In this document: positions 44,083 to 56,464 of the stretch, piece after piece
How positions within the stretch are numbered: position 1 is the stretch's first letter
How the letters are laid out: every line of letters starts with the position of its first letter
Source of the DNA: Arthrobacter sp. zg-Y238
GTDB lineage: Bacteria; Actinomycetota; Actinomycetes; Actinomycetales; Micrococcaceae
DNA length: 64,000 nt
Assembly (NCBI RefSeq): GCF_024385525.1
Contig: NZ_JANFLU010000010.1
Span: 372,001-436,000 of the forward strand
Reading direction: 5' to 3'
Translations under genes and position numbers: made by a program
Notes under the pieces: generated by a model
What the model was told of the DNA's origin: nothing
Databases searched by the model: none
Seen by the model: the letters and a program-made list of their open reading frames with translations, nothing else

Positions 44083-44940
44083 TCAGTTACGGGTTTGCTG
44101 GAGGTAATCCTCGAACCCCAGCGGGGCAATACCGGTGAGCCGTTCAATGTCCGGGCTGGCCGGTGCCAGCTGGCCCGCAGCAATGGCCTGGTAGCTGCTG
44201 GCCCATGCCTCCGCCTGCCATCGGGCGGCGCCGCTCTTCATTCGGGAGGCCACGGCCTCGTCATAGGTTTCCGCCTGGTAGCTCACGGGCGTTCCGGTCA
44301 CCCGGGACAGGATGCCGGCAACCTCTGCCATGCTCAGCTCGGCGGGGCCGGTCAGGGTGTAGGCACGGTTCCGGTGCTGCTCCGGTGACAACAGGATCTT
44401 CACGGCAGTGCGGGCAACGTCCCTCCGCGCCACCGGGGCGAAACTCCCCTCTCCCGCCGGACCGCGCATGACGCCGTCGGGCTGGACAAAGGTCGGAAGC
44501 ACGTCCTGGTACAGGCAGTCGCGCAGGAACGTGTGCTCCAGGCCCTGTCTGGAGGCGATGTACTCCTCCGTGGCGGCATGGTCACGGGCCAGTGTGAAGA
44601 CGGCGTCGGGCGCCGCACCCATGAAGGACGTGTAGACAATGTGCTGCACGCCGGCATCGACGGCCGCGTCCACAAAGGTGCAGTGGTCCTCCACCCGGTG
44701 CGGGCTCTCTGCGGCCGACACCATGAACAGGGTGTGCACGCCGCGCAGGGCACTGACCGCCTGCGGCCGGTCCAGGTAGGACGCCGCGAAAACGGGGGTA
44801 TTCGGCAGCTCAGGCAGCCGGGCGGTGTGCCGCGCGAGCAGCCGCTGCCGGACCCCGGCCTCGGCCAGCATCCGGGCAACCGCTCCGCCCAGGGCACCGG
44901 TGGCTCCTGTAACGGCGAGGGCAGGAACATTATCCGCCAT
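44083..44940 (-). CDS. NmrA-type NAD(P)-binding protein
   Basis: Atypical short-chain dehydrogenase of the NmrA/QOR2 branch, 285 residues. The dinucleotide fingerprint is ALAVTGATGALGGAVARMLA; the second half shows VARRDVARTAVKILL and YTLTGPAELSMAEVAGILSR, as in NADPH-dependent quinone reductases and redox sensors. The usual catalytic YxxxK is not evident, so it may be a sensor or quinone reductase. It lies 48 bp after the end of dxs on the same strand and could be read through from it. Confidence 0.88.
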   Translation of the reverse strand: MADNVPALAVTGATGALGGAVARMLAEAGVRQRLLARHTARLPELPNTPVFAASYLDRPQAVSALRGVHTLFMVSAAESPHRVEDHCTFVDAAVDAGVQHIVYTSFMGAAPDAVFTLARDHAATEEYIASRQGLEHTFLRDCLYQDVLPTFVQPDGVMRGPAGEGSFAPVARRDVARTAVKILLSPEQHRNRAYTLTGPAELSMAEVAGILSRVTGTPVSYQAETYDEAVASRMKSGAARWQAEAWASSYQAIAAGQLAPASPDIERLTGIAPLGFEDYLQQTRN

Positions 44941-44988
44941 GGCTTACACCCCTTCAGAGAGTCGTCCGGCCGCCCGGACCCTGCGCGG

Positions 44989-46962
44989 CTACTGGATCTT
45001 CGGTACCTGCCCCGTCGGCATTTCGGAGCCCGGCAGCGGCCGGGCAAACGGCACCTTCGTGCCGAGGACCTGGGCGACGACGTCGTTGGCAATCTGCCGG
45101 GCGGTCAGCCCGACCCGCTCCAGCACCTCGCTGCGGCTGCCGTGGTCCAGGAACTCGGCCGGCAGCCCGACCTCGTTCAATGCGGTGTCCACGCCCGCGG
45201 CCCGCATTTCCTGCCGGATCCGCGAGCCCACCCCGCCGGCCCGGACGCCGTCTTCGATCACAATGACAATCCGGTGGTCGGCGGCAATGCGGATGATGGA
45301 CCGCGGCACGGGCAGCACCCAGCGCGGATCCACGACGGTGGAACTGATGCCCTGCGCGCCGAGCCTGTCGGCGACGTCGAGGGCCATATCCGCCATGGCG
45401 CCCACGCTGACGATCAGGACGTCATTGGAGCTGTCCCCGGTGGGGCGCCGGGCCAGGATGTCCACGCCGTCGGAGGTCCGCTCCACGGCATCGATATCGC
45501 TTCCCACGGTGCCCTTGGAGAAGCGCACCACGCTGGGGGCATCGGAGATGGCCACGGCTTCGCGCAGCTCCTCCTTCAGCCGGGTGGCGTCGCGCGGCGC
45601 AGCCAGGTGCAGCCCGGGGACAATCTGCAGCATGGACATGTCCCACATGCCATGGTGGCTGGCGCCGTCCGGGCCCGTGACGCCGGCCCGGTCCAGGACG
45701 ATGGTCACGCCGGCCTTGTGCAGGGCGACGTCCATCAGCAGCTGGTCGAACGCACGGTTCAGGAAGGTCGCGTACAGCGCCACCACCGGGTGCAGGCCGC
45801 CGAAGGCCATGCCTGCGGCAGAGGTGAGGGCGTGCTGTTCGGCGATGCCGACGTCGAACACCCGGTCCGGATGCCGCTCGGCAAAACGGTGCAGGCCCAC
45901 CGGGATAAGCATGGCACCGGTGATTCCGACGATATCGGTGCGTTCGTCCGCAATCTCGGCGATCTCCGTGGCGAATACGGACGTCCAGGACTCCTTGCCG
46001 CCCGGCTCCACGGGGGCACCCGTTTCCGGGTCGATGATCCCGACCGCGTGGAACTGGTCCGCCTCGTGGGCGCGGGCCGGAGCGTAGCCGCGGCCCTTCT
46101 CGGTCATGGCGTGCACAATGACCGGACCGGCGTAGTTCTTGGCCTTGTGCAGGGCGCGTTCGACGGCGTCAAGGTCGTGGCCGTCGATGGGTCCCACATA
46201 CTTCATGCCGAGGTCCTCGAAGAGGCCCTGCGGAGTCCACCAGTCCTTGATGCCCTTCTTAGCGGCGTGCAGGCTTCGGTAGGCGAACCGACCTGCAGGA
46301 CCGCCCTTCTGCAGGCGGTCGCGCCACCAGCCGAGGGTGTTCTCATAGGCGTGGTGCGTGCGCACCGCATCAATGGTGGGCCGCAGGGACGCCAGGTAGT
46401 CGGCGAGGCCGCCGATGGTCGGGGCGTAGGAGCGGCCGTTGTCATTGACCACAATCACTACACGGCGGCGCTGGTCCGCGGCAATGTTGTTCAGGGCTTC
46501 CCAGGCCATGCCGCCGGTCAGGGCGCCGTCGCCCACCATGACCACGGTGTAGCGGTCGCCTTCGCCGCTGAGCTGCCGGGCACGGGAGATGCCGTCCGCC
46601 CAGGAGAGCGAGGAGGAGGCGTGGGAGCTTTCCACGATGTCGTGGACCGACTCGGCACGCGAGGGATAACCGGACATGCCGCCCTGCTGGCGCAGCGTGG
46701 CGAAGTCCTGGCGGCCGGTGAGGATCTTGTGCACGTAGGACTGGTGCCCGGTGTCGAAGACAATGCTGTCCCGCGGGGAATCAAAGACCCGGTGGATGCC
46801 CATGGTCAGTTCCACCACGCCCAGGTTCGGGCCGAGGTGCCCGCCGGTCTGCGCGACGTTCGTGATCAGAAATGAACGGATCTCTTCAGCAAGCCGCTTC
46901 AGCTGTGTCAGCGAAAGCCTGCTGAGGTCCCGAGGATCCCGGATTGTTTCCAGAAGTCCCAA
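44989..46962 (-). CDS. dxs: 1-deoxy-D-xylulose-5-phosphate synthase
   Basis: Thiamine-diphosphate enzyme of the MEP isoprenoid pathway that joins pyruvate and glyceraldehyde 3-phosphate; 657 residues. Motifs include [16 protein letters not shown], the cofactor-binding [31 protein letters not shown] and [18 protein letters not shown]. The start is TTG 46962 ([15 protein letters not shown]), with GGGAGG 8 bp upstream; the longer frame to 47001 has no support. A 19-bp hairpin separates it from acnA upstream. Confidence 0.96.
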   Translation of the reverse strand: MGLLETIRDPRDLSRLSLTQLKRLAEEIRSFLITNVAQTGGHLGPNLGVVELTMGIHRVFDSPRDSIVFDTGHQSYVHKILTGRQDFATLRQQGGMSGYPSRAESVHDIVESSHASSSLSWADGISRARQLSGEGDRYTVVMVGDGALTGGMAWEALNNIAADQRRRVVIVVNDNGRSYAPTIGGLADYLASLRPTIDAVRTHHAYENTLGWWRDRLQKGGPAGRFAYRSLHAAKKGIKDWWTPQGLFEDLGMKYVGPIDGHDLDAVERALHKAKNYAGPVIVHAMTEKGRGYAPARAHEADQFHAVGIIDPETGAPVEPGGKESWTSVFATEIAEIADERTDIVGITGAMLIPVGLHRFAERHPDRVFDVGIAEQHALTSAAGMAFGGLHPVVALYATFLNRAFDQLLMDVALHKAGVTIVLDRAGVTGPDGASHHGMWDMSMLQIVPGLHLAAPRDATRLKEELREAVAISDAPSVVRFSKGTVGSDIDAVERTSDGVDILARRPTGDSSNDVLIVSVGAMADMALDVADRLGAQGISSTVVDPRWVLPVPRSIIRIAADHRIVIVIEDGVRAGGVGSRIRQEMRAAGVDTALNEVGLPAEFLDHGSRSEVLERVGLTARQIANDVVAQVLGTKVPFARPLPGSEMPTGQVPKIQ

Positions 46963-47060
46963 CAGGGGTGCCTCCCTTGAGTCGTATCGGCGGCACTGCA
47001 CGCCGTCGCAATGGGTTAACTCTAACGCGCGGCGTGCGCTCCGCGGTTCCTACCCAACGC

Positions 47061-47120
47061 TTCAGGGCCCCGTTTCCCCTTCTCCGCCCTCTGGACGGAT
47101 CGGGGAAACGGGGCCCTGAA
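47061..47120 (-). terminator. 19-bp perfect hairpin between acnA and dxs
   Basis: TTCAGGGCCCCGTTTCCCC (47061-47079) pairs perfectly with 47102-47120, leaving a 22-base loop. It begins 16 bp after the acnA stop on the minus strand and is the likely acnA terminator. No T-tract follows. Confidence 0.75.
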
Positions 47121-47136
47121 CGTGGTGCGTTTACTG

Positions 47137-49962
<2,826 letters not shown>

Positions 49963-50271
49963 AACAGGACTCCTCTCGCCACCTTGTTATCTTTGTCCAG
50001 GTCACAACTGCCCGCCAGTTAGGTTTCCCTAAAAAGTCGGGCAAAGGGGGCGGCATGGAAACCGGTGGTTCATTTCCTGCCGACACAGGCCCCCTGCCTG
50101 GGCAACGACTCCCCCGAAAGTCGAAACTTCCGGAGAACTCCCCCATAAAGGCGCAGTACTGGACAACTGCATCCCATCCTAGCCTTTACAGGGGCGCCCG
50201 GAGGAGATATGGGCCACGACGCGTCGTGACCGGCGTCGCCGACGGCTTTTCCGGCGCCGGCGACGGAACCG
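49963..50271. other. acnA upstream region
   Basis: About 300 bp without a gene between acnA and the upstream RNA methyltransferase on the same strand. It contains the acnA ribosome site, a TTAGG palindrome at 50019-50032, and probable promoter sequence (on the minus strand TTGTCC near 50159 and TTTATG near 50145). No conserved RNA element was recognised. Confidence 0.5.
50019..50032. promoter_or_regulatory. possible iron- or redox-responsive operator of acnA
   Basis: TTAGG-TTTC-CCTAA is a 5-bp inverted repeat about 57 bp before the acnA start. Its left half, TTAGGTT, equals half of the DtxR/IdeR box, but the right half does not continue the match. Aconitase genes in actinobacteria are known to be linked to iron control, so this is a candidate only. 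Confidence 0.3.
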
Positions 50272-51561
50272 CTAGCGCTTGCGCAGGACGGCGAAGGACT
50301 CCATGTGGTGGGTATGCGGGTACAGGTCGAACACCCGCAGGCTGTCCATTTCCCAGCCGGCGGCCCGGAAATAGCCCAGGTCACGGGAGAACGACGCCGG
50401 GTCGCAGGACACGTAGCCGACCACCCGGGGCGCGGCGGCGTCGATCTGCTGCACCACCGCTTTCCCGGCTCCGACGCGCGGCGGGTCCAGGAGCACGACG
50501 TCGAGGTCCCCCGGATCCTGGAGCATCTTGTCCACCCGGCCCTGGCTAATCTGCACCTGGGGCGCGGCGAAGAGGTTCTTTCGGGCGTCACGGCTGGCAC
50601 CCGGGGATCCTTCGACCGAGAGCACCCGGCCGGATTCCCCTGCAGCCGCCGCCAGCGGAGCGGTGAACAGTCCGGCACCGGCATAAAGGTCGGCCACGGA
50701 TTCCCCGGACTGCACCTGAAGGCCATCAAGCACGGCCGCCGCCAGCGTCTGCGGCGCGGAACGGTGGATCTGCCAGAACCCTGCCCCGGTGACCCGGTAA
50801 TCGTGGCCCAGCACCGTTTCCTGCACCCAGGTGCGTCCCTTCAGCCGGGTGAGTTCGTGGCTCTCCGGGTTCCAAGCGGCCACGGACACGCCGTCGGGCA
50901 GGTTGCCGGCAATCCGCGCGGGGATCCGCGGGTGGGTTCCCGCCGCGGGGATCAGGAGGACCAGGGGCTGTCCGCCGGCGGCCGGAGCGGCTACCTCCAC
51001 ACGGTCAATGCCGGTGAAGTCCGTCTCCCACAGCCGCAGTGCGTTAATGGACTCGGAGGCCAGGGGCATGGCTTCGACCGGAATGAGTTCATCTGAGCGG
51101 TGGGCATGCATGGCCAGCCGGCCGCTGGGCGCCACCGAGAAACTGACCCGGGTACGCCAGCCCAGTCCGTCGGCGCTTTCCTCGAGTGCGGGTTCGACCT
51201 CCGGGACCAGGTCGGTGCCGCCGAGCCGGCGCAGCTGCTCGGCGAAGACCTCCGCCTTCAGCCGGCGCTGGACCGGCAGATCAATGTGGCCGAACTCAGC
51301 GCCGCCCACGGGCAGCTTCCCCCGTGCCGCCGCGCGCAGCGCGTCTGCTTCCTTCCAGAAATGCTCCCGGCGTCCCTCTGCTGCCTCGAGGACCTCGACG
51401 ACGTCGGCCCGCCAGAATTTGGCGTCCTCGCCCGATTCCGTGAGCCGGACCCGGACCCGCTCCCCCGGAAGGCCGTGCCGGACAAAGACGACCCGCCCTT
51501 CATGCCGGGCAACGAAGTGGCCGCCGTGGGCCGGGGCGCCGATGGTGAGTTCAATAGACAT
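50272..51561 (-). CDS. TrmA/RumA-family RNA uracil methyltransferase
   Basis: SAM-dependent RNA (uracil-C5) methyltransferase of 429 residues. An N-terminal TRAM domain (about 1-60, GGHFVARHEGRVVFVRHGLP) precedes a Rossmann domain with VADLYAGAGLFTAPLA; LLDPPRVGAG is the acceptor-site motif, YVSCDPASFSRDL carries the nucleophilic Cys and HTHHMESFAVL the general base Glu. The four Cys of an iron-sulphur site found in RumA are not evident. Whether the target is rRNA or tRNA is unknown. A TAGGCT -10 lies about 25 bp before the ATG. The gene order next to ceoB matches Mycobacterium. Confidence 0.92.
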   Translation of the reverse strand: MSIELTIGAPAHGGHFVARHEGRVVFVRHGLPGERVRVRLTESGEDAKFWRADVVEVLEAAEGRREHFWKEADALRAAARGKLPVGGAEFGHIDLPVQRRLKAEVFAEQLRRLGGTDLVPEVEPALEESADGLGWRTRVSFSVAPSGRLAMHAHRSDELIPVEAMPLASESINALRLWETDFTGIDRVEVAAPAAGGQPLVLLIPAAGTHPRIPARIAGNLPDGVSVAAWNPESHELTRLKGRTWVQETVLGHDYRVTGAGFWQIHRSAPQTLAAAVLDGLQVQSGESVADLYAGAGLFTAPLAAAAGESGRVLSVEGSPGASRDARKNLFAAPQVQISQGRVDKMLQDPGDLDVVLLDPPRVGAGKAVVQQIDAAAPRVVGYVSCDPASFSRDLGYFRAAGWEMDSLRVFDLYPHTHHMESFAVLRKR

Positions 51562-51741
51562 GGGGTTGCTGTACTTCCTTCATGGAGCCTAAAAGTCCAT
51601 CTCACCACGGGAGCCGGGCGCGGTGCTATTTGGACCGCCGTCGGGACTAAGCTGGCGTTGATTGATTTTATTGCGCGGACAGCTGCGCGGCAGCCTTCTG
51701 CGGCGCGCAGTTCGCCATAAACCGAAACCGAGGTAGGGCAG

Positions 51742-52416
51742 TTGGCCCATTACGTGATCATGGGGTGCGGGCGCGTAGGCGTCAGCCTCGCCCATACCCT
51801 GGACAATGCCGGCCATTCGGTCGCCATCATCGACCAGGACGAGCGGGCGTTCCGCCGGCTGCGGCAGACCTTCACGGGACGCAAGGTGACCGGCGTCGGC
51901 TTTGACCGCGAGACGCTCAAAGCTGCGGGCATCGAAGAGGCCTATGCATTCGCCGCCGTTTCCAGCGGTGACAACTCGAACATCCTGGCCACCCGCGTGG
52001 CGCGTGAGACCTTCCATGTAGGGCACGTCGTCGCGCGCATCTACGATCCGGGACGCGCGGAGATCTACCAGCGCCTCGGCATCCCCACGGTCGCGGCCGT
52101 TCGGTGGAGCGCCGACCAGGTGCTGCGCAGGATCCTGCCCGAGCAGAGCATCAACGGCGACTTCCGCGAGTCCTCCGGCCGGCTGATCCTGGGTGAGCTG
52201 TCCCTGCATGAGGGCTGGCTGGGCCGGTCGCTGGTCAGCATCGAGACCGCCGCCGGTGTCCGGATTGCCTATGTCACCCGGTTCGGGGAAGGGATCCTGC
52301 CGCGCCAGGACAGCAGCTACCAGGAGGGTGATGTCCTGCACGCAATGATGTCAGTCGACCGGACCGCGGAAATCAGCAAGATCCTGTCCAAGGAACCAGC
52401 CAAGGAGTCCCTGTGA
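51742..52416 (+). CDS. ceoB: TrkA-family potassium uptake regulator, CeoB-like
   Basis: Cytosolic NAD-binding regulatory subunit for K+ uptake, 224 residues. An RCK-N Rossmann domain (VIMGCGRVGVSLAHTLDNAG, acidic residue in IIDQD) is followed by a TrkA-C domain (about 140-215). The start is TTG 51742 with GAGG 8 bp upstream. The stop overlaps the start of ceoC (GTGA). No Trk membrane subunit is in the window. Confidence 0.92.
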   Translation: MAHYVIMGCGRVGVSLAHTLDNAGHSVAIIDQDERAFRRLRQTFTGRKVTGVGFDRETLKAAGIEEAYAFAAVSSGDNSNILATRVARETFHVGHVVARIYDPGRAEIYQRLGIPTVAAVRWSADQVLRRILPEQSINGDFRESSGRLILGELSLHEGWLGRSLVSIETAAGVRIAYVTRFGEGILPRQDSSYQEGDVLHAMMSVDRTAEISKILSKEPAKESL

Positions 52417-53228
52417 AAGTTGTGATTGCCGGCGCCGGCAGCGTGGGCTCGTCCATCGCCAAGGAACTGCTCTCCCACGGCCATGACGTGCTGCTGATTG
52501 ATGAGAAGCCTGAGTGCGTGGGCCGCAGCGGCCTGCGCGGAGCCCGGTGGCTGATCGGCGATGCCTGCGAGTTGACCACGCTGAAGGATGCGCGGCTGGA
52601 GGAAGCCGACGTCGTCGTTTCCGCCACCGGCGATGACAAGGTCAACCTTGTGGTCTCGCTGCTGGCCAAGAGCGAATTCGGCGTGGCTCGGACCGTAGGC
52701 CGCGTGAACAATCCGAAGAACGACTGGATGTTCGACGATTCGTGGGGTGTTGACGTGGCAGTGAACACGCCCCGCCTCATGACCGCCCTGGTCGAAGAAG
52801 CCGTGGAAATCGGCGACCTGGTCCGGCTGCTCAGCCTGCAGACCGGTGTGTCCTCCATGGTGGAGTTCACCGTTCCCTCCGATTCGCACCTCACGGGCCG
52901 GACCCTGGGATCAATCGACTGGCCGCTGGATGCCACCGTGGTTGCGATCCTGCGCGACGACGCACCCATCACGCCGAGCAACGACGACGTCGTGGAGCCG
53001 GGTGACGAGCTGTTCTTCATCACCACGATTGCAGCCGAAGACGAACTGCGGGCAGTCCTATCCCCGGCTGCGGCCGCGGCAGCCGCACACGCCCGTCAGG
53101 AATCCCTGGACGCCGGGTCGGACGCTGCGGAGTCTCCCGCAGCAGAGCCGGGCCCGCTCGCGGCTTCGGGGGCCACGACGGCCGAGGGACGGGAGACCAC
53201 CCACGCCAGCCAGAGTCCCAGCGCATAG
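52413..53228 (+). CDS. ceoC: TrkA-family potassium uptake regulator, CeoC-like
   Basis: Second RCK protein, 271 residues: VVIAGAGSVGSSIAKELLSHG with Asp in LLIDEKPE, then a TrkA-C domain (about 135-215). The last 50 residues are Ala/Ser/Glu-rich low complexity. The GTG start overlaps the ceoB stop by 4 bp. Its 3' end overlaps the convergent DUF3159 gene by 133 bp, the two tails being read on opposite strands. The pair CeoB/CeoC is conserved in actinobacteria. Confidence 0.92.
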   Translation: MKVVIAGAGSVGSSIAKELLSHGHDVLLIDEKPECVGRSGLRGARWLIGDACELTTLKDARLEEADVVVSATGDDKVNLVVSLLAKSEFGVARTVGRVNNPKNDWMFDDSWGVDVAVNTPRLMTALVEEAVEIGDLVRLLSLQTGVSSMVEFTVPSDSHLTGRTLGSIDWPLDATVVAILRDDAPITPSNDDVVEPGDELFFITTIAAEDELRAVLSPAAAAAAAHARQESLDAGSDAAESPAAEPGPLAASGATTAEGRETTHASQSPSA

Positions 53229-53854
53229 AGCGGCACGCCCATAGCCAGGCGCATGGTGCCCAGCGCGGCAACATTGTCCGCCAGGAACAGGGGCAGCTGG
53301 ACGGCCAGCCGGAGGGCGAAGACTGCCACGATGATCCAACTGGCCCAGGTGTAGGCCTTCAACCGGACCGGCGATGTGCGCCAATCCAGGTTTTCGCCGC
53401 GGATCATCCCGAACAGCAGTCCGGCCACCGGCCATTTCACGGCGATGGAGATCAGGAACGCCAGGATGTAGGCGCCGTTGAGGTAGAACCCGGGGACGAA
53501 GTACGTTGCGCCGTCACCGCTGCGCAGCGCCACGAAGGCACAGATGGCGACGCCTGCCACACCCGTCAGGGACTGCATCAACGGGCGCCGCTGGAGAAGG
53601 TTGGCTACTGAAAACACGGCTGCGGCGGCTACGGCCGCACCCAGTGAGAGGTTCAGCTCCACCCCCACGGTGTAGAGCAGGGTGAAGAGAAGCCCGGGAA
53701 CAATCGCCTCGGCCAGTCCCCGGACGCCGCCGACGGACTTGAGCACATCGATCTGCCCGTCGTCGCGGCGCTCCACCCCGGCGCGGGCCGCATATTGTCC
53801 GGCGAGCTGGTTCAGGTCCGGCTGGCCCTCGTCCGGCTGCTTGGGTGTGCTCAT
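53096..53854 (-). CDS. DUF3159 membrane protein
   Basis: Integral membrane protein of 252 residues with about six helices in the DUF3159 family: GGVRGLAEAIVPGLLFTLLY, RPLMQSLTGVAGVAICAFVA and VKWPVAGLLFGMIRGE are typical. ATG 53854 overlaps the stop of the OB-fold gene (ATGA). The C-terminal 35 residues are low-complexity and antisense to the ceoC tail. Function unknown. Confidence 0.92.
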   Translation of the reverse strand: MSTPKQPDEGQPDLNQLAGQYAARAGVERRDDGQIDVLKSVGGVRGLAEAIVPGLLFTLLYTVGVELNLSLGAAVAAAAVFSVANLLQRRPLMQSLTGVAGVAICAFVALRSGDGATYFVPGFYLNGAYILAFLISIAVKWPVAGLLFGMIRGENLDWRTSPVRLKAYTWASWIIVAVFALRLAVQLPLFLADNVAALGTMRLAMGVPLYALGLWLAWVVSRPSAVVAPEAASGPGSAAGDSAASDPASRDS

Positions 53855-54192
53855 GCGTCGGCCTCCGGGCGTCCAATGATTTCGTATCGCGGATTGAAGA
53901 TGGTGGGGCGTCCGTCCACATCGGACACCATGCCCTCGAACGCCAGGTACGTTCCGGCTTCGATCCCGGGCACCCGTCGCTGGCCTACCCAGACCAGGCG
54001 CACCTTGGCCCGGGAAGCCAGGGGGTTTTCGCGGTAAGCGGCCATCGAGTCCTCTACCACTGCGGTAAACCGCGGCGGGTCGTTGGCCGGCACCACGGTG
54101 ATGGCCGAAACGTAGCCGCGGCAATACGCCCGGCCACGCTCCGGGAGGGATTTGATGCTCACGCAGTGCGTGGAAGCGGTAACGGCGGGCAC
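53851..54192 (-). CDS. OB-fold nucleic-acid-binding-like protein
   Basis: Protein of 113 residues with a single OB-fold: GYVSAITVVPANDPPRFTAV, RAKVRLVWVGQRRVPGIEAG and NPRYEIIG as strands. It matches the small OB protein encoded between DUF3159 and DUF3710 in other actinobacteria (Rv2694c-like, from memory). The GTG start lies 4 bp after the DUF3710 stop and the gene ends overlapping DUF3159, so the three form one operon. Ligand unknown. Confidence 0.85.
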   Translation of the reverse strand: MPAVTASTHCVSIKSLPERGRAYCRGYVSAITVVPANDPPRFTAVVEDSMAAYRENPLASRAKVRLVWVGQRRVPGIEAGTYLAFEGMVSDVDGRPTIFNPRYEIIGRPEADA

Positions 54193-54195
54193 TGG

Positions 54196-54933
54196 TTAGC
54201 CGATCGTCGTGATTTCCGGGCCGCGCTCGGGTGCGGCGGGCTTAGCGGCACCCTTGTTGGCACGCGGGAGCGGGGAAGCATCGCGGGGCAGGCGCAGCTG
54301 CAGCAGGTCGCGCGGCGGCAGGGGCTGCTCGCCCCGGACCACCACTACGTTGCGGAAGACTTCCTCGAGGGGGCCGGCGGCTTCGGGATTCATGGCTGCC
54401 GGGCCGCCGAAGACGCCGCGAAGGAACCAGCGGGGACCGTCGACGCCGACAAAGCGGGCCACCCGGTACCCCTTGGAGCCGTCCTGTGCCTGCGCAGGCA
54501 CCCGGGCCAGCAGCTCGGTTCCGAACGTACCGGAGAGTTCATCCACGGTGCCGCCCTGTGATCCCACCGACTTGCCGATCTGTTCCCGGATGTCGTCCCA
54601 GAGGGTCTCCGACCGCGGTGCGGCGAAGGCCTGCAGCTGAAGGCTGGATCCCTCCAGGTCCAGCGTCACGGCAACCACGCGCTGGGTCTTTTCCTCAACT
54701 TCCAGGCGCAGCTGCAGCCCCTGGGACGCGGCGATCCGGAGCGCTCCGAGATCAACGTAGCCTTCCTCGGAGGGACGCTCGCTGAGGTCGTAGGGGCCGC
54801 CTGCCGCCGGAGCCTGCACGGCGTCACTGCCGGCGTCGGCGTTTGCCGTGTCCGTATCGGTTGCGGATGTGTTCTCCGCTGCTGCCCCGGCGGTTTCCTC
54901 TGCCTTGGTTTTCTTACGCCGCCCAAATGCCAT
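54196..54933 (-). CDS. DUF3710 family protein
   Basis: Cytosolic protein of 245 residues in the DUF3710 family. A basic, Ala/Thr-rich N-terminal tail (1-45) is followed by GPYDLSERPSEEGYVDLGAL, APRSETLWDDIREQI and RFVGVDGPRWFLRGVFGGPA. First gene of the operon DUF3710-OB-DUF3159. Function unknown. Confidence 0.93.
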   Translation of the reverse strand: MAFGRRKKTKAEETAGAAAENTSATDTDTANADAGSDAVQAPAAGGPYDLSERPSEEGYVDLGALRIAASQGLQLRLEVEEKTQRVVAVTLDLEGSSLQLQAFAAPRSETLWDDIREQIGKSVGSQGGTVDELSGTFGTELLARVPAQAQDGSKGYRVARFVGVDGPRWFLRGVFGGPAAMNPEAAGPLEEVFRNVVVVRGEQPLPPRDLLQLRLPRDASPLPRANKGAAKPAAPERGPEITTIG

Positions 54934-55000
54934 AACCGAAGTTCCTTCTCTCTTGTCTGCAAGTTCTTAGTACGGCCGCTGTCCGCGGTCCGGGTGCGGG

Positions 55001-55471
55001 TCAGGCGGGAACGGCGGTGAATCCTCCGGTGGACCCGAACCCGCCGGCTCCCCGGACGGAATCCGGGAGCTCATCGACGGGAACAAACTCGGCCGTTTCC
55101 ACGCGCTGGATCACCAGCTGGGCAATCCGGTCGCCGCGCCGCAGCGTCACCGGCTGCGTGAGGTCGGTGTTGATCAGGGTGACGGAGATTTCTCCGCGGT
55201 ACCCGGCGTCCACGGTCCCGGGCGCGTTGACGATGCTGATGCCGTGCTTGGTGGCGAGCCCGGACCTGGGATGGACAAAAGCTGCATAGCCGAAAGGCAG
55301 GGCCAGCGAAACACCGGTGGGAATGAGCTGCCGCTCCCCCGGGGCGAGGGTGAAATCGATCCGGGAGCGAAGGTCGGCTCCGGCGTCGCCGGGGTGCGCG
55401 TACGACGGCGGTTCCAGCCCGTCGTCGAGCATTTTCAGCTGTACCTTCAGCGTGGTCCCTGCACCTTGCAC
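55001..55471 (-). CDS. dut: dUTP diphosphatase
   Basis: Trimeric dUTPase that removes dUTP and supplies dUMP; 156 residues. All five motifs are visible: [44 protein letters not shown] and [10 protein letters not shown]. The frame is open to 55585, but GTG 55471 has GGAG 6 bp upstream and gives the usual length. About 70 bp separate it from DUF3710 on the same strand. Confidence 0.96.
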   Translation of the reverse strand: MQGAGTTLKVQLKMLDDGLEPPSYAHPGDAGADLRSRIDFTLAPGERQLIPTGVSLALPFGYAAFVHPRSGLATKHGISIVNAPGTVDAGYRGEISVTLINTDLTQPVTLRRGDRIAQLVIQRVETAEFVPVDELPDSVRGAGGFGSTGGFTAVPA

Positions 55472-55677
55472 CAGTTTCTCCGGTTTCAATAGATTTCCAA
55501 CAACAGCAGCCGGGGGCGGCTGCGGGGGCGGTGGAAGCATCCGGGAGGCAGAGACGTTCGCCCCGGCCCCCGGGCCAACCACCACACTTTAGCGCGTTTT
55601 CCTGTGCGGTCGCCGGGCATTTGCCCACCGGCACGGCGCGGGATGAAATGCCCCGCCAAAGGTGAAAAGCTGGGGGT

Positions 55678-56163
55678 ATGTCATCCCCTTCTGCAAAGAG
55701 CCCTTCGTCAAAGAGCTCCGCCGGCACCGTCCTGTACTCCGAACGCCTCACACCTTCCTTCGGGATCTGGTTCGTCGCCGCCCTCCTCTCCGCAGCCTGC
55801 ATCCTTGTTTTTGTCCCGATCAGCCTGGGGGCCGGCATCACCGGCGCCGTAGTCGCCGCGGTCATTTTTGCAGTGCTCCTGGTGATCTCGACCCCCCAGA
55901 TCCGGGTGACCCCCGAAACCCTGCAGGTTGGGCGGGCGCAGATCGAGCGCCGCTTCATCGGCAAGGTCGAGGCCTTCCGCGGCGAAGACGCCACGATGCA
56001 GCGCGGGCCCGCGCTGAACGCTACGTCCTACATGTGCATCCGCGGCTGGATCTCCCCTGTGGTCCGCATTGAAATTACGGATCCGGCGGACCGCACGCCG
56101 TACTGGCTGACCTCCACGCGCCGTCCGGAAAAGCTGGTCGAAGCACTCACCTCCGGGCGCTGA
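55678..56163 (+). CDS. DUF3093 membrane protein
   Basis: Protein of 161 residues with two adjacent membrane helices (IWFVAALLSAACILVFVPIS and GITGAVVAAVIFAVLLVIS) followed by a small soluble domain with IRGWISPVVRIEITDPADRT, typical of DUF3093. GGGGG precedes the ATG. It diverges from dut and converges with DUF4193, the same order as in Mycobacterium. Function unknown. Confidence 0.92.
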   Translation: MSSPSAKSPSSKSSAGTVLYSERLTPSFGIWFVAALLSAACILVFVPISLGAGITGAVVAAVIFAVLLVISTPQIRVTPETLQVGRAQIERRFIGKVEAFRGEDATMQRGPALNATSYMCIRGWISPVVRIEITDPADRTPYWLTSTRRPEKLVEALTSGR

Positions 56164-56164
56164 A

Positions 56165-56464
56165 TCAGCCCTCGCAGTCCACGCAGTAAAACATGCCGTT
56201 CTTTTCCAGGGCTATCTGTGAGCGGTGGCGAACCAGGAAGCATGAGGCGCAGGTGAACTCATCAGCCTGCGCCGGAAGGACCCGGACCAGCAGTTCCTCG
56301 CCGGAAAGGTCCGCCCCGGGGAGCTCAAAGGCGTCCGCCGCCTCAGCCTCGTCCTCGTCCACGAGGGCTGACGGCACAGCCGTGCGGCGCGTCTTGAGCT
56401 CCTCTATCGACTCTTCGCCGGCGTCTTCCTCGGTCTTGCGCGGGGCGTCATAATCTGTCGCCAT
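56165..56464 (-). CDS. DUF4193 family protein
   Basis: Acidic protein of 99 residues: MATDYDAPRKTEEDAGEESI at the start, an Asp/Glu-rich middle, and a C-terminal zinc-ribbon-like module with CASCFLVRHRSQIA and YCVDCEG (four Cys). The family is conserved in actinobacteria. It ends 1 bp from the stop of the convergent DUF3093 gene. Function unknown. Confidence 0.93.
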   Translation of the reverse strand: MATDYDAPRKTEEDAGEESIEELKTRRTAVPSALVDEDEAEAADAFELPGADLSGEELLVRVLPAQADEFTCASCFLVRHRSQIALEKNGMFYCVDCEG

